From Clostridium pasteurianum (GTDB lineage: Bacteria > Bacillota > Clostridia > Clostridiales > Clostridiaceae): a stretch of DNA of 64,000 bases. The stretch covers positions 1,116,001 to 1,180,000 of the forward strand of contig NZ_MCGV01000001.1 of NCBI RefSeq assembly GCF_001705235.1, written 5' to 3'. Under the pieces are notes generated by a model that searched no databases, was not told the origin of the DNA, and saw only the letters and a list, made by a program, of their open reading frames with translations. A program made the translations under genes and the position numbers. Shown piece after piece: positions 21,563-31,087 of the stretch. Within the stretch, counting starts at the first letter, position 1; the number at the start of each line of letters is the position of its first letter.

Positions 21563-21645
21563 ATTTACATGGCGGTATTTGTTCCAGCACTTACTAAGCA
21601 TACGTAGGTTTTGGAGCAAATTTTATTACCGATAATATATTGATA

Positions 21646-23697
21646 TTAAAGATCCGATAATTCTATATTTATTTTTTGCTTTCTGTTAAGGTCATCCCCG
21701 CCTAATTTGTTGCCGTCCTTGGAAACTAACCTTATTGGAAGGTCAATTATAAATTCACTTCCAACATTAATTTTACTATCTATTCTAATGGTACCACCAT
21801 GCATTTCTACAAGTGCTTTAACAATAGAAAGTCCTATTCCGCTTCCCTCTTTCTCTCTTGTGAATGTTTTATTAACCTGTATAAATCTTTCAAATATAGC
21901 CTGCTGCATATTATCAGGGATTCCTATTCCATTATCCTTAACTCTTATTTCAATACTGTCCTTTTTATCGTTAACGCTAACAATTATCTTACCACCAGCT
22001 GGTGTGAATTTTACAGCATTAGATAATAAATTAAGCATTATTCTTTCCATACTATCTTTATCAACTGCTGTTATCTTTTCTTCTATATCTGTATCAAATA
22101 TAATATCTACACCTTTACTTTTTACAAACTCAATTACGGACATAGTTATATCTTCTACAACACTTACAATATTTTCATTATGAAATTCAACTGAAAAATA
22201 TCCTGCATCTATTTTAGTTATATCAATTAAATTATTTATAATCTTAGTAAGTCTATAACTATTTTGATTCATCATATTAAAATAGTTCATTACTTTTTCA
22301 CTATCATTATTCTCTAAACTAACTTTTATTAACTGCATTGCAGAACAAATTATATTTAAAGGAGTTCTTAATTCATGAGATAGATTTGCAAAAAATTCTT
22401 TACGTATTTTATCATAATAAAGAGCATGTTCAACAATTCTTTTACTCTCTTCATTCTTTTTCTTTTCCGTTATATCTCTAACTATACTTATACTTAATTT
22501 AGAACTTTTGGAAAACATCATAGTGGCAGCTTCAACGTAAGTCTCATCGCCGCATGTACTTATAATTTTTTCCTCTTTAAATTGACAGTCCTCTCCAGTA
22601 CGATTTACCATGTCTATTCTTTCTTTTGCACTCTCCCTATAATCCTTATGTATAAAATCAACTATATCCTTACCTATAATATCATCTATGTTTTTAATTT
22701 TAAGCAATTTTATACCCATATTATTTACAAAAGTGCATTTACCATTATCATGAATAAATATAGCATCCGGCAGCATTTGAAGTATCTGCATATATCTTTG
22801 AGAACTTTCCAAAAGAACATTACTTACAGATTTTCTTATATTATTTTCATTTGAAAGTTGCACATTAAGTTTTTCAAGTTCAATATTTTTATCATTAAGT
22901 TCCTTATTAGTCACTTTTATTTTATAAAATAATTTTTCATAAGGATTTATTATCGACATGCTCACAACCAAATTTTGAATTACATATATAGATAGAGTTT
23001 TAAAAATCATACTAGTAACCCAAACCAAATTATTAACAATACCAAAATTTAAAACTAAAATAGATATTATTTTAAAAAGTAGACTGATTATAAAATAATA
23101 AACTATTCTATTTTTAATTTTACCTTTTTTATGTATAAAAAGCCAAATGGAAATAATACATATACTTATTAATATAAGTTCATTAATATAAAAAAATCTA
23201 CTACCATTTAAATGGTCTATATAAAAATTCAGCAAATTATACTTTTGTGTATATAAATACGCAATAACAGCACCTGTAATTGCAAAACAACTTATTGAAA
23301 AATATTTAACTTTTACTTTTTTATCTATTACTGCACTTAAAAATAATATAGACAGACTTTCAAAATATAATGCAGAAGCTGATATTTTATATAAATAATC
23401 TATACTATTTTGATTATATGCAGCATAAAAACATGAGCAAAAATTAAAAACGCCTATGAATAGATAAACAATACCTACAGTTAAAATCAATGTGTTCTCA
23501 GTGTACTTATATATAGAAACAGAACTTACAAATATAAAAAGAATCATAATGTCCAAAATTATTTCAACAAAGAAATACATGACTCTAAAATCAACTTTTC
23601 CAATAAATACAAACATTATAACAAACAGGCATATTATCATTGCCATACTTACAATAAAATTAACATCTGTTATTTCATTTTTTAAATTTTTAAACAC
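21646..23697 (-). CDS. Membrane sensor histidine kinase with PAS domain
   Basis: The N-terminus has about eight hydrophobic segments (roughly residues 15-250), resembling a MASE3-type integral membrane sensor. A short coiled coil, a PAS domain (about 300-415, QMLPDAIFIHDNG...), a HisKA domain with the phospho-acceptor in NLSHELRTPLNI, and an HATPase domain with NLLSNAVKFTPAGG and GSGIGLSIVK follow. No receiver domain or response regulator gene is adjacent. I favour the GTG at 23697, preceded by GGAAGGGAA; a longer ORF reaches 23736 but has no ribosome site and overlaps the upstream gene. The signal is unknown. Confidence 0.85.
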   Translation of the reverse strand: MFKNLKNEITDVNFIVSMAMIICLFVIMFVFIGKVDFRVMYFFVEIILDIMILFIFVSSVSIYKYTENTLILTVGIVYLFIGVFNFCSCFYAAYNQNSIDYLYKISASALYFESLSILFLSAVIDKKVKVKYFSISCFAITGAVIAYLYTQKYNLLNFYIDHLNGSRFFYINELILISICIISIWLFIHKKGKIKNRIVYYFIISLLFKIISILVLNFGIVNNLVWVTSMIFKTLSIYVIQNLVVSMSIINPYEKLFYKIKVTNKELNDKNIELEKLNVQLSNENNIRKSVSNVLLESSQRYMQILQMLPDAIFIHDNGKCTFVNNMGIKLLKIKNIDDIIGKDIVDFIHKDYRESAKERIDMVNRTGEDCQFKEEKIISTCGDETYVEAATMMFSKSSKLSISIVRDITEKKKNEESKRIVEHALYYDKIRKEFFANLSHELRTPLNIICSAMQLIKVSLENNDSEKVMNYFNMMNQNSYRLTKIINNLIDITKIDAGYFSVEFHNENIVSVVEDITMSVIEFVKSKGVDIIFDTDIEEKITAVDKDSMERIMLNLLSNAVKFTPAGGKIIVSVNDKKDSIEIRVKDNGIGIPDNMQQAIFERFIQVNKTFTREKEGSGIGLSIVKALVEMHGGTIRIDSKINVGSEFIIDLPIRLVSKDGNKLGGDDLNRKQKINIELSDL

Positions 23698-23726
23698 TTT
23701 AAAGTTTCCCTTCCGCACATACACTT

Positions 23727-24419
23727 TCAGCTGCACAACAGTTGAAGCTTTGTCTTGAGTGATGTTATATCAATTTTAAATAAAGCATTTACTTCTATAC
23801 TAAACCCCTTTATTAACTCATTATACTCTTTCATGTATGGATAATCTTTAAGAGCATAACACTGCATAACTTCAAGATGCTTATTTATCCTTATTTCATA
23901 ATCTATCAATTTATCCATTTGACAATAATAATCAAAAAGTTCTTGAAGCTCATTTTTAGTTAACTTAGACGATATTCTGCTAAAAGCATCAATCCAATTT
24001 TTTAATATAGTAATATTGCTTATTTTAATAAAATTAAACCTTTTGTTTCTAAACAATCTGCTCGTTCTCTCTATATCGGCTTTTATAATTCTAGAATAGT
24101 TTTTTATATCTTCATCATTTTGTACCATAGTTACTTTTTTTCTATACCATGCAGCTCCTATAATAGATAAAAAGCATCCAAATAGTATTCCAATTAATGT
24201 AAAACCGAAACTCATCTTTACAATATACACTGCATTTTTACTAACAAAGTTATAAGTTGTTAAATTTAAGAAAACAACTGCAACTACAAATAAAATAAGA
24301 ATCACTAAAGCTATAGTAAAAATTTTTTTGTGTGATACATATTTATAAACAATATGTTTTTTACTTTTTGCAATTTCTATTTTACCGCCACCATTTCGCG
24401 TATATGCTCCCGAAACCAT
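23727..24419 (-). CDS. Membrane protein of unknown function
   Basis: About 230 residues. Two close transmembrane segments are visible (about residues 37-60 and 71-95), followed by a charged, mostly helical cytoplasmic part of about 130 residues rich in Lys, Asn and Ile. I do not recognise a family. The ATG at 24417-24419 has AAAGGTGTGG about 5 nt upstream and is preferred over the upstream in-frame start. Its end lies just upstream of the sensor kinase start, so the two are likely cotranscribed and it may be an accessory or signal-input protein. That link is inferred from position only. Confidence 0.65.
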   Translation of the reverse strand: MVSGAYTRNGGGKIEIAKSKKHIVYKYVSHKKIFTIALVILILFVVAVVFLNLTTYNFVSKNAVYIVKMSFGFTLIGILFGCFLSIIGAAWYRKKVTMVQNDEDIKNYSRIIKADIERTSRLFRNKRFNFIKISNITILKNWIDAFSRISSKLTKNELQELFDYYCQMDKLIDYEIRINKHLEVMQCYALKDYPYMKEYNELIKGFSIEVNALFKIDITSLKTKLQLLCS

Positions 24420-24527
24420 GCAAACCCACACCTTTCATATCGATTTATGCGGTTTATTAAAATTGTAAATATATTACATATATATTGTAGTATAAATTTT
24501 CTAAATTTACAACCATTTTTTTACAAT

Positions 24528-25550
24528 TTATCTTTCACCAAGCTTCAAATTAGGTATTGCATTTAAATTTAATGGCGCTATATTTCCCTTTTTAAACTCA
24601 AAGTATGCAGCACTTCCAATCATAGCTGCATTATCAGTACAAAGTATTGGCTCAGGAAATAAAACTTCTATTTTGTTCTCTTTTCCTTTACTTATCATAC
24701 TATTTCTAAGGCAACTATTTGATGCCACACCACCCGCAACAGCTATTCTATGTATATTTTTAATTTTGCATGCTTTAATAGTATTATCAACTAAAACATC
24801 AACAACACTTTTTTGAAACGAAGCAGCAACATCAGCTCTATTTATCTCTTTTTCTTGCATTCTCATAGTATTTAAATAATTTAATACAGCAGATTTTATC
24901 CCGCTGAATGAAAAATCAAGGGAATCGTCATGAAATTTAGCTCTTGGAAATTCTATTGCATTTGGATCTCCCTTTTTAGATATTTCCTGAATTTTAGGTC
25001 CACCTGGGTAACCAAGTCCTATTGCCCTAGCAACTTTATCAAAAGCTTCTCCCGCTGCATCATCCCTGGTTTGACCTAATACCTCAAATTCACCATAATC
25101 CTTCATATACACTATAAAAGTGTGACCACCTGAAACAACCAAACATGCAAAAGGTGGTTCAAGTTCAGGGTATTGTATAAAATTTGCGCTTATATGTCCT
25201 TCTATATGATTAACTCCTACAAGTGGTTTATTTATCGAATAAGCAAGTCCTTTGGCATATTGAAGTCCTACAAGTAATGCTCCCACAAGCCCAGGACCAT
25301 ACGTAACACCAACAGCATCAATATCATTAAAATCCACATTTGCTTCTTTCATGGCACTCTCTACAACTAATGCTATATTTTCAATATGCTTTCGCGATGC
25401 AATTTCTGGAACAACCCCACCAAATTTTTCATGTATATTTATCTGAGATGATATTATATTTGATAGCACTTTTCTACCATTAACAACAACAGCAGCAGCA
25501 GTTTCATCGCAGCTACTTTCTATAGCAAGTATTTTAATGTCCTTATCCAT
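24528..25550 (-). CDS. tsaD: tRNA N6-adenosine threonylcarbamoyltransferase
   Basis: Universal Kae1/Qri7/TsaD enzyme that transfers threonylcarbamoyl from TC-AMP to A37 of ANN-decoding tRNAs, together with TsaB, TsaE and TsaC (not in this window). Visible motifs are [14 protein letters not shown] at the N-terminus, the metal-binding HIEGH near residue 110, VSGGHT near 132, and [13 protein letters not shown] near 268. At 340 aa it is full length. It works upstream of TcdA, encoded about 13 kb away. A composite palindromic repeat lies about 70 bp upstream of its start. Confidence 0.97.
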   Translation of the reverse strand: MDKDIKILAIESSCDETAAAVVVNGRKVLSNIISSQINIHEKFGGVVPEIASRKHIENIALVVESAMKEANVDFNDIDAVGVTYGPGLVGALLVGLQYAKGLAYSINKPLVGVNHIEGHISANFIQYPELEPPFACLVVSGGHTFIVYMKDYGEFEVLGQTRDDAAGEAFDKVARAIGLGYPGGPKIQEISKKGDPNAIEFPRAKFHDDSLDFSFSGIKSAVLNYLNTMRMQEKEINRADVAASFQKSVVDVLVDNTIKACKIKNIHRIAVAGGVASNSCLRNSMISKGKENKIEVLFPEPILCTDNAAMIGSAAYFEFKKGNIAPLNLNAIPNLKLGER

Positions 25551-25622
25551 TTAATTACTCCTTCCAACCTTTTTCCTCTTATACTATTTTATCACATGAT
25601 AGTATAACTTCAAAACACTATT

Positions 25623-26008
25623 GCGAAGTAATAATATTTTGAAACATTAAATAAAAATCATAAGACTAAGCTCAAAATTATAAAAATAATAAGTAATTTT
25701 AATAACTCGCTGAAAAAAAGCTCAAACAAATTAAAATTTCTAAGTCTTTTTATAATTTGAAGCAAGTCTTATTGAATTTTATCATACACGAGGCTTGGGC
25801 TTTGCCCATTATCCTTCTTAACCTAATACAAACACTCTCTACATTATACGAGGTTTGGGTGAAATCCCATTATCCTTCTTTACAAGATATAATATATCTT
25901 TATATTTACAGTAATATATTAACTATTATCGGTAATACAATATGACCCAAGCCCCAGTTATGATAAGATTTATAGAATTTTTTTAATGTTACAAATCAAT
26001 GTTAATTC
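25623..26008. repeat. Composite palindromic element (class A plus class C arms)
   Basis: The left end is class A arm 1 (GCGAAGTAATAATATTTTGA) running to the apical region and back to ATTGAATTTTAT. There it is interrupted by E2 (CATACACGAGGCTTGGGC, TTTGCCCATTATCCTTCTTA) and a second E motif. The right end is class C arm 1 in reverse (TTACAAATCAATGTTAATTC). It is an inverted, internally rearranged copy of 12972-13463: the outer parts match at roughly 95% or better, while the middle is swapped. It contains no gene; short ORFs through it are artefacts. Confidence 0.85.
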
Positions 26009-26079
26009 GCAATATTATTGAACGTATGTTTGTGTTATACTATATATAGTTTGTTTTATATTTATTAAAGGAGTATCTT

Positions 26080-26706
26080 ATGAAAAATTCTTATGCAAAA
26101 ATAGTGGTCAGTGGTTCTCCAATATCAAAATCCAATTTTAAATTATCTAATGTAAATGGAAGAGCTATTTTGCCATATAATTCTGGAAAATATTATGATA
26201 GATATGCTGTATACGAAGAAACTATAGCTTACGAAGCAAGATCACAAAATCCAAATACAATAATTTCTGAATCTGTCATTGCTGTCTTAAAGGTTTTTTA
26301 TAAAAGTGAAAAAAGGCATCCGGACACAAATAATATAACTAAAAGCATTTTTGATGGTATAGAAAAAAGTGGAATTATAATAAACGATGCTCAGGTGAGA
26401 AGAATAATTATAGAGGAATCTTATGATTCAAAAAATCCTAGATTTGAATTGGAGCTTTTCCCCGAAAGTAAATTTAAAATGCAGTATTCTATACTAAAAA
26501 AAGACGAAGAAGATGAACCTATAAATTATGATCCACCTTCCAATAAAAAAAGACTTAAACCTAAAATTTTAAAAGAAAAAAAATCACCAAAAGAAGACAC
26601 ACTAGTTTGCAGTATTTGTGGTAAATCTATAACTAAAGATACTGCTATCTTTGCCGATAAAGGTAATACTGTGCTCTGTAAAAATTGCTTAATGAAGTCA
26701 TTTTAG
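26080..26706 (+). CDS. RusA-like nuclease domain with C-terminal zinc ribbon
   Basis: Residues about 1-130 resemble RusA family Holliday-junction endodeoxyribonucleases: the core HPDTNNITKSIFDGIEKSGI followed by INDAQV matches the family pattern of three acidic residues and a lysine (PDxDN..K...D.L....DD). Here the middle Asp of the first motif is Asn. A Lys/Pro-rich linker leads to a C-terminal zinc ribbon with two CxxC pairs (CSICG, CKNC) in about the last 30 residues. This fusion is unlike the roughly 120-aa phage RusA. AAGGAG precedes the ATG. It starts 72 bp after a large palindromic repeat and overlaps aroQ tail to tail by 9 bp. Confidence 0.72.
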   Translation: MKNSYAKIVVSGSPISKSNFKLSNVNGRAILPYNSGKYYDRYAVYEETIAYEARSQNPNTIISESVIAVLKVFYKSEKRHPDTNNITKSIFDGIEKSGIIINDAQVRRIIIEESYDSKNPRFELELFPESKFKMQYSILKKDEEDEPINYDPPSNKKRLKPKILKEKKSPKEDTLVCSICGKSITKDTAIFADKGNTVLCKNCLMKSF

Positions 26707-27132
26707 CAGCATATTTTTAAGAGCCATAATGCCCATAATGTATCCATAAAATCCAAATCCACAAATTTGTCCAACGCAAGCAGGTGCAGTAACAGATTTT
26801 CTTCTATATTCTTCTCTTGTATGTATATTACTTATATGTACCTCAACTGTTGGTATACTTATTGATTTTATAGCATCATATATTGCTATGCTATAATGGG
26901 TATATGCACCTGGATTTATCACTATACCGTCAACCTTGTTATAAGCTTCTTGAAGAAAGTTTATTATTTCCCCCTCAATATTGCTTTGAAGAGTTTCTAT
27001 TTCAATTCCAAGCTTATTCCCCTCTTCTTTTACATACTTACATAAATCCTCATAAGTATTTTTACCATATATATTCTTTTCCCTTATTCCTAGGAAGTTT
27101 AAATTAGGTCCATTTATAACAAGAATCTTCAT
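26698..27132 (-). CDS. aroQ: Type II 3-dehydroquinate dehydratase
   Basis: Third step of the shikimate pathway (dehydroquinate to dehydroshikimate). Motifs: NGPNLNFLGIRE at the start with the catalytic Tyr in the flexible loop (NIYGKNTYEDL), NPGAYTHYS in the middle, EVHISNIHTREEYRRKS with the catalytic His. I use the ATG at 27132, which has AAAGGAAATG a few bases upstream; the ORF extends six codons further. Length 144 aa is standard. It is the last gene of the aro operon, only 1 bp from aroK. Confidence 0.96.
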   Translation of the reverse strand: MKILVINGPNLNFLGIREKNIYGKNTYEDLCKYVKEEGNKLGIEIETLQSNIEGEIINFLQEAYNKVDGIVINPGAYTHYSIAIYDAIKSISIPTVEVHISNIHTREEYRRKSVTAPACVGQICGFGFYGYIMGIMALKNMLLK

Positions 27133-27133
27133 T

Positions 27134-27628
27134 CTAACATTTCCTTTCAAAATAACATTTTATATTTCCCACTGTTTCCTCTATAATGAGTTCATTTAAA
27201 ACTTCAAAATCGCAATTTTTTTTATAAAGCTCATGTCTATCTCTGTAAAGCTTAAAAAGCTTATCTTTTCCTTCCTTCAATAGAGGTCTATTGGACGTAT
27301 CCACATCTTCTATTATTTTGTCAACAGGCCTGTTTATAAATACAATTTTACCTGTTTTTCTTAAGGCTATCATATTTCTTTCTCTTGTAACTGCTCCACC
27401 ACCTGTTGATATAACAGAGTTTTGCATGTAACTCAATTCTTCTAAAGCCTTACTTTCTAAATCTCTAAAAAAATCCTCACCTATATTAAACATTTCAGAT
27501 ATTCTCATGTTATTTTTAATTTCTAAATAATCATCTGCATCATAAAATTTCATATTTAATTCTTTTGATAAAAGCTTTCCAATTGTGGTTTTTCCGCATC
27601 CCGGCATGCCTATAAGCACCAAATTCAT
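27134..27628 (-). CDS. aroK: Shikimate kinase
   Basis: Phosphorylates shikimate to shikimate 3-phosphate with ATP. The P-loop is GMPGCGKTT at residues 8-16, the shikimate-binding DxD-like segment is YDADDYLE, and STGGGAVTR is the conserved Gly-rich shikimate/ATP loop. Length 164 aa is typical. It overlaps the preceding CM/aroE gene by 4 bp (ATGA-type coupling), showing translational coupling inside the aro operon. Confidence 0.96.
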   Translation of the reverse strand: MNLVLIGMPGCGKTTIGKLLSKELNMKFYDADDYLEIKNNMRISEMFNIGEDFFRDLESKALEELSYMQNSVISTGGGAVTRERNMIALRKTGKIVFINRPVDKIIEDVDTSNRPLLKEGKDKLFKLYRDRHELYKKNCDFEVLNELIIEETVGNIKCYFERKC

Positions 27629-28728
27629 GGTTTAACCTTCTTTTCAATAATATTAAAGATTTCGTCAGCTACACTATCCTCTATAGAAATATCATTCCAT
27701 ATTTCCTCTGAAGATATAGCCTGACTCACTAGCATATATAAACCATTTACTGCTGTTATACCTGCATCCTTAGCATATTTTAGAAATAGGGTTTCAACTG
27801 GATTGTATATCAAATCTACAGCAGCAGAATATTTAGCTATAGTGCTTTTATTAACAGGTGATTCATCTACTTTAGGATACATGCCCTTAGGAGTACAGTT
27901 TATGATTACATCTCCACTTTTACTTTCAAGTTCTTTATAATTTATGACATCAAAATCTTTATAAGCATCCCTTACTCTTTCAGGATTTCTGCTAACAATA
28001 TATATTTTTTTAGCATCACTATCTTTTAAGTACTGTATTACTGCCTTAGCAGCTCCACCACTTCCAAGAACCATACAGGTTTTATCCTTAACTTCAACAC
28101 CAAATTTTTTGAGCATCTTTCCAAACCCAATATAATCTGTATTAAATCCCATTATACCTTTTGCAGTAAATTTCAAGGTATTTACTGCACCTATCTTTTT
28201 AGCTTCATCGGAAACTTCACATAAGTCTTCCATAACATCAACTTTATAGGGTATGGTAACATTGAGACCCTTGCATTTTATAATTTCAAAGGTGTCCACT
28301 GCTTGATGCAGTTTTTTTCTAGGAATCTCAAATAAATTATATATTCCCTTAATACCTATTTTACCCATTATAAGCTTATGAATATCTGAAGAATAGCTGT
28401 GTCCAAGCTTTTCTCCTATAAGTCCATAAATGTTCGTAAATTCTTTTTCATGACCTTCAGCTGAAATCTCTTTTCCCTCTAATTTTTTACTGAGCTCAAT
28501 AAAATTAGTATAAAATTCTTTAAGGGGTTCGGCAAACTTTTCATTCCTTAAAAAAGATACATTTTTGCTTATTACCTTTTTTTCACGTACTGCATCAAGT
28601 ACAGGAAGATTATTTTTCTTCTTATATTCAGCAACTTCCATAACAAGTTTCATTCTTTTTTCAAAAAGCTCTACCATATTCCTATCAACAGCATCTATTT
28701 CTTTTCTTATTTCATTAAGATCTTTCAT
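27625..28728 (-). CDS. aroE: Chorismate mutase / shikimate dehydrogenase fusion
   Basis: Bifunctional protein. Residues about 1-88 are an AroQ-class helical chorismate mutase (EIRKEIDAVDRNMVELFEKR, the usual first helix); about 100-367 are shikimate dehydrogenase with the substrate motif NVTIPYK, NTDYIGF, and the NADP-binding GSGGAAKAV. It therefore joins an early pathway step (dehydroshikimate to shikimate) to the branch step from chorismate to prephenate for Phe and Tyr. TyrA from the same operon uses the prephenate. The start has a usable ribosome site; it lies 7 bp after aroC. Confidence 0.95.
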   Translation of the reverse strand: MKDLNEIRKEIDAVDRNMVELFEKRMKLVMEVAEYKKKNNLPVLDAVREKKVISKNVSFLRNEKFAEPLKEFYTNFIELSKKLEGKEISAEGHEKEFTNIYGLIGEKLGHSYSSDIHKLIMGKIGIKGIYNLFEIPRKKLHQAVDTFEIIKCKGLNVTIPYKVDVMEDLCEVSDEAKKIGAVNTLKFTAKGIMGFNTDYIGFGKMLKKFGVEVKDKTCMVLGSGGAAKAVIQYLKDSDAKKIYIVSRNPERVRDAYKDFDVINYKELESKSGDVIINCTPKGMYPKVDESPVNKSTIAKYSAAVDLIYNPVETLFLKYAKDAGITAVNGLYMLVSQAISSEEIWNDISIEDSVADEIFNIIEKKVKP

Positions 28729-28735
28729 TAAATTA

Positions 28736-29812
28736 TCACCTCAAAATAATATCTAATACAGCAAGTGCCGCTGCAGCTTCTACTACAGGCACAGCTCTCA
28801 AAACAATGCACGGATCATGTCTTCCTTCAATGCTTATTTCAGTATTCTCTTTAGTCTTCATATTTATAGTCTTTTGAGGCTTATAAATAGATGGCGTTGG
28901 TTTAAACGCAGTTCTGAATACAAGAGGCATTCCACTTGTTATTCCACCTAAAATTCCACCATTATTGTTTGAATATGTTTTTACATTTCCGTCTTCAACA
29001 TAAAAATCATCATTTGCCTGTGAGCCATTCATCTTAGTTATATTAAATCCTTCACCAAATTCCACACCTTTTACAGCTGGAATGGAAAAAAGCATATGAC
29101 TTAAAGTACTCTCACAAGAATCGAAAAAAGGATCACCCTTTCCTGTCGGAAGGTTTAAAATGCAGCATTCAATAATTCCTCCAACAGAATCTAGATTATT
29201 TTTAGCTTCTAATATAACCTTTTTCATTTCCTCTCCAACTTTATCATCTAAAACAGGAAACTTTTTCTCAGTTAATTTTGTAAGAGTTTCTCCATCTATA
29301 TTAACCTTATCAAAATATTCTTCTTTAGTATTCTTAATACTTAAAATATGACTTCCAATTATTATATTTTTCTTTCTTAATATTTGTTTTGCTACAGCTC
29401 CTGCAAAAACAAGTGGTGCTGTAATTCTACCTGAAAAATGGCCACCGCCTCTATAATCATTAAAACCTTTATATTTTACAAATCCAGTGTAATCAGCATG
29501 ACCTGGCCTTGCAACATCCTTTAGCTTTGAGTAATCTTTAGAATGCTGATTGCCATTCCATATAAGTGCACACATAGGAGTTCCTGTAGTTTTTCCGTTA
29601 AAGAAGCCGCTCACAATCTCAAAACTATCCTTTTCGTTTCTCTGAGTTGAATACTTATTTCTTCCTGGTGCTCTTCTTTCCATTTCCCTATTTATAAAAT
29701 CAAGATCAAGCTCTATTCCAGGCTCTAAGCCATCAATTACTATGCCAATAGCCTTTCCATGAGATTCTCCAAAAATAGATAACTGTACTTTATTGCCCCA
29801 TGTTCCACTCAC
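28736..29812 (-). CDS. aroC: Chorismate synthase
   Basis: FMN-dependent elimination of phosphate from EPSP to give chorismate. Signatures: GESHGKAIGIVIDGLEPG at the N-terminus, RPGHADYTGFVKY, FNDYRGGGHFSGRITA, and the C-terminal RHDPCIVLRAVPVVEA. 358 aa is full length. The start overlaps the end of aroA by 23 bp, so the two are tightly coupled. Sixth gene of the operon. Confidence 0.97.
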   Translation of the reverse strand: MSGTWGNKVQLSIFGESHGKAIGIVIDGLEPGIELDLDFINREMERRAPGRNKYSTQRNEKDSFEIVSGFFNGKTTGTPMCALIWNGNQHSKDYSKLKDVARPGHADYTGFVKYKGFNDYRGGGHFSGRITAPLVFAGAVAKQILRKKNIIIGSHILSIKNTKEEYFDKVNIDGETLTKLTEKKFPVLDDKVGEEMKKVILEAKNNLDSVGGIIECCILNLPTGKGDPFFDSCESTLSHMLFSIPAVKGVEFGEGFNITKMNGSQANDDFYVEDGNVKTYSNNNGGILGGITSGMPLVFRTAFKPTPSIYKPQKTINMKTKENTEISIEGRHDPCIVLRAVPVVEAAAALAVLDIILR

Positions 29813-31073
29813 ATATATCGCCTCCTAACTTTTTAAAATCCTGCCAGAACTCAGGGTACGACTTAGAAACGCATTGGCTTCCATTTATAGTTACAGCTTC
29901 CTCACATTTAAGCGCCGCAATTCCAAGAGCCATAGCTATTCTATGATCATTCCAACTTTCAACAATACCGCCCTTTAATGTTTTCTTCCCATTAATTATA
30001 AGTCCATCCTCTAATTCGGTTACATCTGCCCCCAATTTATTGAGTTCTGTCGCCATGGCTTTTAATCTATCTGACTCTTTTATTCTAAGTCTTGCTGCAT
30101 TAATTATCTTCGTAGTTCCTTCGCTTAGCGCCCCAACTACAGCTAAAATAGGAACTAAATCTGGACACTGAGATGCATCTATAGTAATTCCATGAGTAAT
30201 GGATTTTTTAGCATTAAAATTCTGCCTACTTATATTACCTTCCATTTTTTCTAAGATATCAACTATAATTTTATCTCCCTGAAGAGAACTAAAATCTAAG
30301 TTCTTACAATTTATATTTCCATTTAAAACACCTGCTGACATCCAAAAAGCCGCCTGTGAAAAATCCCCTTCCACCTTATAATTTACAGCTTTACCTCTCT
30401 GATTACCTTTTATGTTAAAACTTTTATAATCATTGTTTTCTATTTCTATACCAAATCTTTTTAGCATATCAAGAGTCATATCTATGTAGCCTACAGATTC
30501 TAAATTAGTTGTTATGTTAATTGTCGAATCACCATCTAAAAATGGCAGTGAAAACATGAGACCACTTATAAACTGAGAACTAATATTTCCCGGAATATTA
30601 AACTCTCCAGCCTTTAACTTTCCATTAATTTCAAGTGGAAGTACTCTATCCTCTGGATGCTCATACTTTATTTTTTGTTCATCAAATATATCAAAATATG
30701 TTTTTAATGGTCTATACGCTAACTTACCGTGTCCTTCAAAAACAGTATCTCTTTTCTTTATAAGTGCTATTGGAATTAAAAATCTAACAGTAGAACCTGA
30801 CTCACTGCAATCTATCCATACTTTTTCTTCAGAATCGCTATGCTGTCCCTTTATTTTTAATTTTTTACCTTCATCTGACGATATTATTAAAGCCCCCAAT
30901 TTACTCATTCCACTGCATGTAGCCTTTATATCTTTGGAATAGCTCACATTATCTATAATACTTTCTTGTTCACAAAGAGATGCACATATTATAGCTCTAT
31001 GCGCTAAACTCTTTGATGGTGGTATCTTTATATCTCCCTTTAATGTACATGGATTTATTTTAACACACTTCAA
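29790..31073 (-). CDS. aroA: EPSP synthase (3-phosphoshikimate 1-carboxyvinyltransferase)
   Basis: Adds the enolpyruvyl group of PEP to shikimate 3-phosphate. Visible motifs: PPSKSLAHRAIICASL near residue 18 (S3P binding), SGSTVRFLIPIALI near 91, and RIKESDRLKAMATELNKLGA near 342 followed by DHRIAMALGIAAL. At residues 91-97 the sequence SGSTVRF differs from the usual GNSGTTMR, and PEP-binding Gly96 is replaced by Val or Thr depending on alignment; this resembles class II-like clostridial enzymes. 427 aa. Confidence 0.96.
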   Translation of the reverse strand: MKCVKINPCTLKGDIKIPPSKSLAHRAIICASLCEQESIIDNVSYSKDIKATCSGMSKLGALIISSDEGKKLKIKGQHSDSEEKVWIDCSESGSTVRFLIPIALIKKRDTVFEGHGKLAYRPLKTYFDIFDEQKIKYEHPEDRVLPLEINGKLKAGEFNIPGNISSQFISGLMFSLPFLDGDSTINITTNLESVGYIDMTLDMLKRFGIEIENNDYKSFNIKGNQRGKAVNYKVEGDFSQAAFWMSAGVLNGNINCKNLDFSSLQGDKIIVDILEKMEGNISRQNFNAKKSITHGITIDASQCPDLVPILAVVGALSEGTTKIINAARLRIKESDRLKAMATELNKLGADVTELEDGLIINGKKTLKGGIVESWNDHRIAMALGIAALKCEEAVTINGSQCVSKSYPEFWQDFKKLGGDICEWNMGQ

Positions 31074-31087
31074 AATTCATGCTCCTT

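Noticed and set aside
25757-25945. Short ORF of 62 codons
   Set aside because: Runs through the composite repeat between tsaD and the RusA-like gene; reading frame is accidental.
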